In this document: in pieces, positions 29,303 to 32,706 of the stretch | Position numbering within the stretch: position 1 is the first letter of the stretch | Layout of the letters: every line of letters begins with the position of its first letter | Assembly: GCA_020063185.1 (NCBI GenBank) | Contig: JAGUUY010000214.1 | Span: forward strand, 1 to 32,706 | Length of the DNA: 32,706 nucleotides | Direction: 5' to 3' | Origin: Bacillota bacterium | GTDB taxonomy: Bacteria > Bacillota > Desulfotomaculia > Desulfotomaculales > Ammonificaceae | The notes under the pieces: generated by a model | What the model was told of the DNA's origin: nothing | Database searches by the model: none | The model's input: the letters and a program-made list of their open reading frames with translations, nothing else | Position numbers and translations under genes: made by a program

Positions 29303-30502
29303 TTGACACCAGATAAGTGCGACATACTGGTAGTCGGCGGGGGTATCATCGGATTGACCGTCGCCAGAGAGTTGCTGCGCCGTGGCGCGGAAGATGTGTT
29401 GCTGATTGAAAAGGAAGCGGCGCCAGGTAAGCACGCCAGCAGCAGGAACAGCGGCGTGCTTCACGCCGGTGTTTACTATGCCCCGGATAGTCTAAAAGCC
29501 AGGTTTTGTGCCGAGGGTAACCGCCGGATGAAGGAATATTGCCGGGATAAAGGGCTGCCCCTCTTGGACACTGGAAAGGTCATTGTCGCAAGAAAGGCTG
29601 GGGAGGTACCGGTACTGGAGGAACTTGCACGGAGGGGACGGGCGAACGGTATTGAAGTGAGGGAGATCGGGACACAAGAACTCAACGAAATCGAGCCTCA
29701 CGCCAGGACCTTTGAGAAGGCCCTCCATTCTCCCAACACCAGCGTTGTTGACCCAGGCAAGATTCTACAAGCGCTGGAAAACGAACTGCTGTCTTCCGGG
29801 CGGGTGACGATCCGTTATAACACGGCGTTTATCGGGCTAGCACGCGGCAGGAGTGCGGTAACCAGTATCGGGAGGGTGATGTTTAGCAGAATAATTAATG
29901 CGGCCGGGGCTTACAGCGATTTTGTCGCGCACGCTTTCGGCACAGGACGTGAGTACCGCATCCTCCCTTTTAAAGGCACTTATAAAAAACTGCGACCGGA
30001 AGCCGTTCACCTTGTTCAAACAAGTATTTACCCGGCGCCGGACCTCAGGAACCCGTTTTTGGGTGTACATTTTACCAGAGGAGTCTACGGCGAGGTCACC
30101 ATAGGCCCGACCGCCGTTCCCGCCCTCGGGAGGGAGAACTATGGACTTTTTAAAGGTGTGGGGCCGGAGTCCTTAGGAATACTCTGCCGCGATGCCGTTC
30201 TCTTTCTTGCCGACGACTCCTTTAGAGCGGTTGCCCTCTCTGAAATGCGGAAATACTCGCCGTCCGTTTTCGCGGCGGAGGCGAGCCGACTGGTACCCGC
30301 CATCGGGAAGAGAGACATCGTACCTTGCGGTAAGGTTGGGATAAGACCGCAGTTGGTTGACTGGCGGAAGAAAAGGCTGGTCGGGGACTTTGTGGTGTTG
30401 AAGGACGGCGCCGACGCCGTACACGTGCTGAACGCGATCTCCCCGGCATTCACCTCGGCAATGCCTTTCGCGGGGTATGTGGTCGACTTATTGCTTGGGT
30501 GA
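29303..30502 (+). CDS. FAD-dependent oxidoreductase, L-2-hydroxyglutarate oxidase (LhgO)-like
   Basis: CDILVVGGGIIGLTVARELLRRGAEDVLLIEKEAAPGKHASSRNSGVLHAGVYYAPDSLKARFC; DAO-family fold. Confidence 0.88.
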   Translation: MTPDKCDILVVGGGIIGLTVARELLRRGAEDVLLIEKEAAPGKHASSRNSGVLHAGVYYAPDSLKARFCAEGNRRMKEYCRDKGLPLLDTGKVIVARKAGEVPVLEELARRGRANGIEVREIGTQELNEIEPHARTFEKALHSPNTSVVDPGKILQALENELLSSGRVTIRYNTAFIGLARGRSAVTSIGRVMFSRIINAAGAYSDFVAHAFGTGREYRILPFKGTYKKLRPEAVHLVQTSIYPAPDLRNPFLGVHFTRGVYGEVTIGPTAVPALGRENYGLFKGVGPESLGILCRDAVLFLADDSFRAVALSEMRKYSPSVFAAEASRLVPAIGKRDIVPCGKVGIRPQLVDWRKKRLVGDFVVLKDGADAVHVLNAISPAFTSAMPFAGYVVDLLLG

Positions 30503-30529
30503 ACGGAACGTGCAACGTCCGGCGTGCGA

Positions 30530-30775
30530 CGTTAAACTAGACGTATGGACCTTTAAGGTCCGTTCGAAGTTCGAAGTTAAGAGACAGAAGCCAGAATAAA
30601 GAATATAAAATATAGAATTCAGAAGTCAGAATTCAGAAGTCAGAAATTCGTATTCCGGCTTCTGAATTGTGACTTTTGACTCGCGACTTGTGACTCGTAA
30701 CTGACAGCTGACGGCTGTATGCTGACAGCTATTAAGACTTTTGACTCGTGACTCGCGACTCGTGACTCGTTTATT
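30530..30775. repeat. Degenerate intergenic repeat block
   Basis: GGACCTTTAAGGTCCGTTCGAAGTTCGAAG; GAATTCAGAAGTCAGAATTCAGAAGTCAGAAATTC; GACTCGCGACTTGTGACTCGTAACTGACAGCTGACGGCTGTATGCTGACAGCT; GACTCGTGACTCGCGACTCGTGACTCG. Confidence 0.85.
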
Positions 30776-32706
30776 CCAGCGGTTCGTTTTCCACGAGGCT
30801 CCAGACGCCGCAAGGGCAGGCGGCGGCGCAGAAGCCGCACCCGATACATTTATCGGGGTGCGCAGTCATTTCAAAGCTTCCGTTGCCGTTCTCCCGCCGC
30901 GAAATCGCCGCCTGCGGGCAGATATTGACGCAGACCCCGCAATCCCGGCAGGTCCCGCACGAAGAGCATTGCCGCGCGCACTCGGCCTCGTCGGCAAAGC
31001 GCTCTAAACGGGGGTCAAAATATTCGAGCTTGACGCGGGCATAATCGATTACCTCCCGCGTGCCACCCTGAGCCGAAATTCGGTCCTCCAGTAAGTCCGA
31101 GATCGCCAGGGCCGCTTTTCGGCCCGCGCCGATAGCATCCGTAAGCAGGCCGAGCTTTACGGCGTCACCGATGGCGAAAATCTGCGGGTCGGTGGTCTGA
31201 TAAATATCGTTAACCTTGATGAACCCGCGTTCCACCGCCACACTTTTGGGGAGAAAATCCAGGTCCGGGCTGTCGCCGATCGAAATTATGACCGTATCGG
31301 CGGGGATTATCTCGCCGGTGGTCAGCTCAAGACCGTCCTCGGTCACCGCTTTACTAAAACACGGCCACCTGAATTTTGCGCCCACGGCCTCGGCGGCGGC
31401 GCGCTCTTTTCCGAAAGAGAGCGGCTCCTGGACGTCGACAAGGGTTATTTCTTCCGCACCAAGCCGGTGTGCTTCCGTAGCGGCGTCGCAGCCGACGTTA
31501 CCCGCGCCGATAATCACCACGCGCTTACCGACCTCGGCCCGGTCCGCCTTGCTCTCACGGAGAAAGGTAAGGGCGGGCACCAGCCTTTCCTTCCCGGGAA
31601 TAGGCAAAAACCGCGGCTTTTGGGCACCCACGGCAATTACGATAAAGTCGTATTCCGATTTAAGTTGCTCGATTTCCTGCGGCCCAGGACGCTGTTTCAG
31701 GTGCACATGGGGGATGACCTTTCTTACCCGTTCGAGTTCGGCCTGGAGTACTTCCTGGGGAATTCGCGACTTTGGGATGAGGAAAGAAAGCTTGCCTCCG
31801 GGGGCCTGTTCGGTATCGTAAATGACGGCTTCATGGCCGAAGCGCCGGAGCTGCCAGGCAATGGAAATGCCCGCCGGTCCGCCGCCGACGACGGCCACGC
31901 CCTTACCCGTAACCGGGGGAAAAAGGGGCAGATCGGCCGTAAGGCTGGCTTTACCTAACTGGCTAACATCCGGAGGCGCCATGTCGGCCATCTTCCGGGT
32001 GCACCCCTGCATGCAAAGGTTCGGACAGAGGTAGCCGCAGACCGTTGCCGGAAAAGGTGTGTAAGTAAGCGCAAGGTCGACCGCTTCACGAAATCGCCCT
32101 TCACGGACCAACCGCCAGCGGTCGTGGACGGGTATCCCTGTCGGACAACTTGCCTCACAGGGAGCCTTGTATGCACGGTTTTCCCAAACCGGTACAAAGC
32201 GGCGCAACTGCCCTGTTGTGATAACCGGGACCGGACCGTGGCTCGGGTCCAACAGATCGCCGAGCAGACCTCCCCGCCCGAGTTCTTGATGCCAGACCTC
32301 CCGGTTGAAAACACTCATCGGACGCCTTGATTGCATAAGTTTCTCGTGCGGGCTGCGCGCCGCCAGCAGGCGCCACTCCTCCCGCCGGGACAACCGGTCG
32401 TATAGATCGTCAGCGCCGATGGTTTCCAAAAAAGCACGGAGGTTGCCGGCGAGCCAATCCCAGTCCGCGTCGGAGACGGGTATGAGTTTGGCGTCCGCCT
32501 GGCTGTAACCGCTACAAGGACCGCGGAAATAGATCCTGCCGCCGACCATACCTACACAGGGGCGGTATCCCAGGACATTTGCGGGGTTCTGAGGGTTATG
32601 GCCGCATATTACGGCAATACCGCCTGCCATGAACTCCGCAAAGTAGTCGCCGGCGGACCCCAATACCCAGAGTTCCGGCGGGTCAAAACGGGGGTTATGT
32701 TTAGTC
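30771..32706 (-). CDS. GltB domain-3 (GXGXG) / GltD-type NAD(P)-FAD oxidoreductase / 2x[4Fe-4S] ferredoxin fusion, 5' end truncated by window
   Basis: ORF track begins at 32663 but the frame stays open to 32706 (TKHNPRFDPPELWVLGSAGDYFAEFMAGGIAVICGHNPQN...VGMVGGRIYFRG = GXGXG C-terminus); then CEASCPTGIPVHDRWRLVREGRFREA, GKGVAVVGGGPAGISIAWQL, ferredoxin CSSCGTCRDCGVCVNICP and CIGCGFCAAACP. Confidence 0.92.
   Translation of the reverse strand, partial: TKHNPRFDPPELWVLGSAGDYFAEFMAGGIAVICGHNPQNPANVLGYRPCVGMVGGRIYFRGPCSGYSQADAKLIPVSDADWDWLAGNLRAFLETIGADDLYDRLSRREEWRLLAARSPHEKLMQSRRPMSVFNREVWHQELGRGGLLGDLLDPSHGPVPVITTGQLRRFVPVWENRAYKAPCEASCPTGIPVHDRWRLVREGRFREAVDLALTYTPFPATVCGYLCPNLCMQGCTRKMADMAPPDVSQLGKASLTADLPLFPPVTGKGVAVVGGGPAGISIAWQLRRFGHEAVIYDTEQAPGGKLSFLIPKSRIPQEVLQAELERVRKVIPHVHLKQRPGPQEIEQLKSEYDFIVIAVGAQKPRFLPIPGKERLVPALTFLRESKADRAEVGKRVVIIGAGNVGCDAATEAHRLGAEEITLVDVQEPLSFGKERAAAEAVGAKFRWPCFSKAVTEDGLELTTGEIIPADTVIISIGDSPDLDFLPKSVAVERGFIKVNDIYQTTDPQIFAIGDAVKLGLLTDAIGAGRKAALAISDLLEDRISAQGGTREVIDYARVKLEYFDPRLERFADEAECARQCSSCGTCRDCGVCVNICPQAAISRRENGNGSFEMTAHPDKCIGCGFCAAACPCGVWSLVENEPLE

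Overview
The window reads as a Firmicutes (Peptococcaceae/Desulfotomaculum-Pelotomaculum-like) chromosomal segment; the taxonomy is inferred from gene content only. From left to right it carries: a small unknown ORF, threonine synthase, two spore-coat-like proteins, a minus-strand ORF interrupted by one in-frame TGA, a chemotaxis receptor, groEL/groES with a perfect CIRCE operator, 5-formyl-THF cyclo-ligase, a NuoE-like/NuoF-like/FdhA formate dehydrogenase set in which FdhA is a clear selenoprotein (the ORF track splits it at the Sec TGA), fdhD, the tsaD-rimI-tsaB-tsaE-thiL-thiC-thiE block behind a TPP riboswitch, a CheY-like receiver, a class-I amidotransferase hydrolase, ilvN, and a nitrogen-assimilation neighbourhood (glnA, a GltB FMN-domain protein, a degenerate glutamine-synthetase-like protein, an ANTAR response regulator, and a GltB-GXGXG/GltD/ferredoxin fusion running off the right edge) interrupted by an LhgO-like oxidase. 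The signals most worth following up are: (1) the second in-frame TGA (3383-3385) with a SECIS-like hairpin, a candidate unrecognised selenoprotein or a pseudogene; (2) a leader at about 28333-28403 with two hexaloop hairpins (A1/G4) that compete with an intrinsic terminator, as expected for ANTAR antitermination, located between the ANTAR gene and the GS-like gene; (3) that GS-like protein, which has lost most catalytic metal ligands; (4) a family of degenerate intergenic repeats sharing a GACCNTWAAGRTC / GGTCNGTTCGARGTTC core. All calls are by eye; no database or folding program was run.
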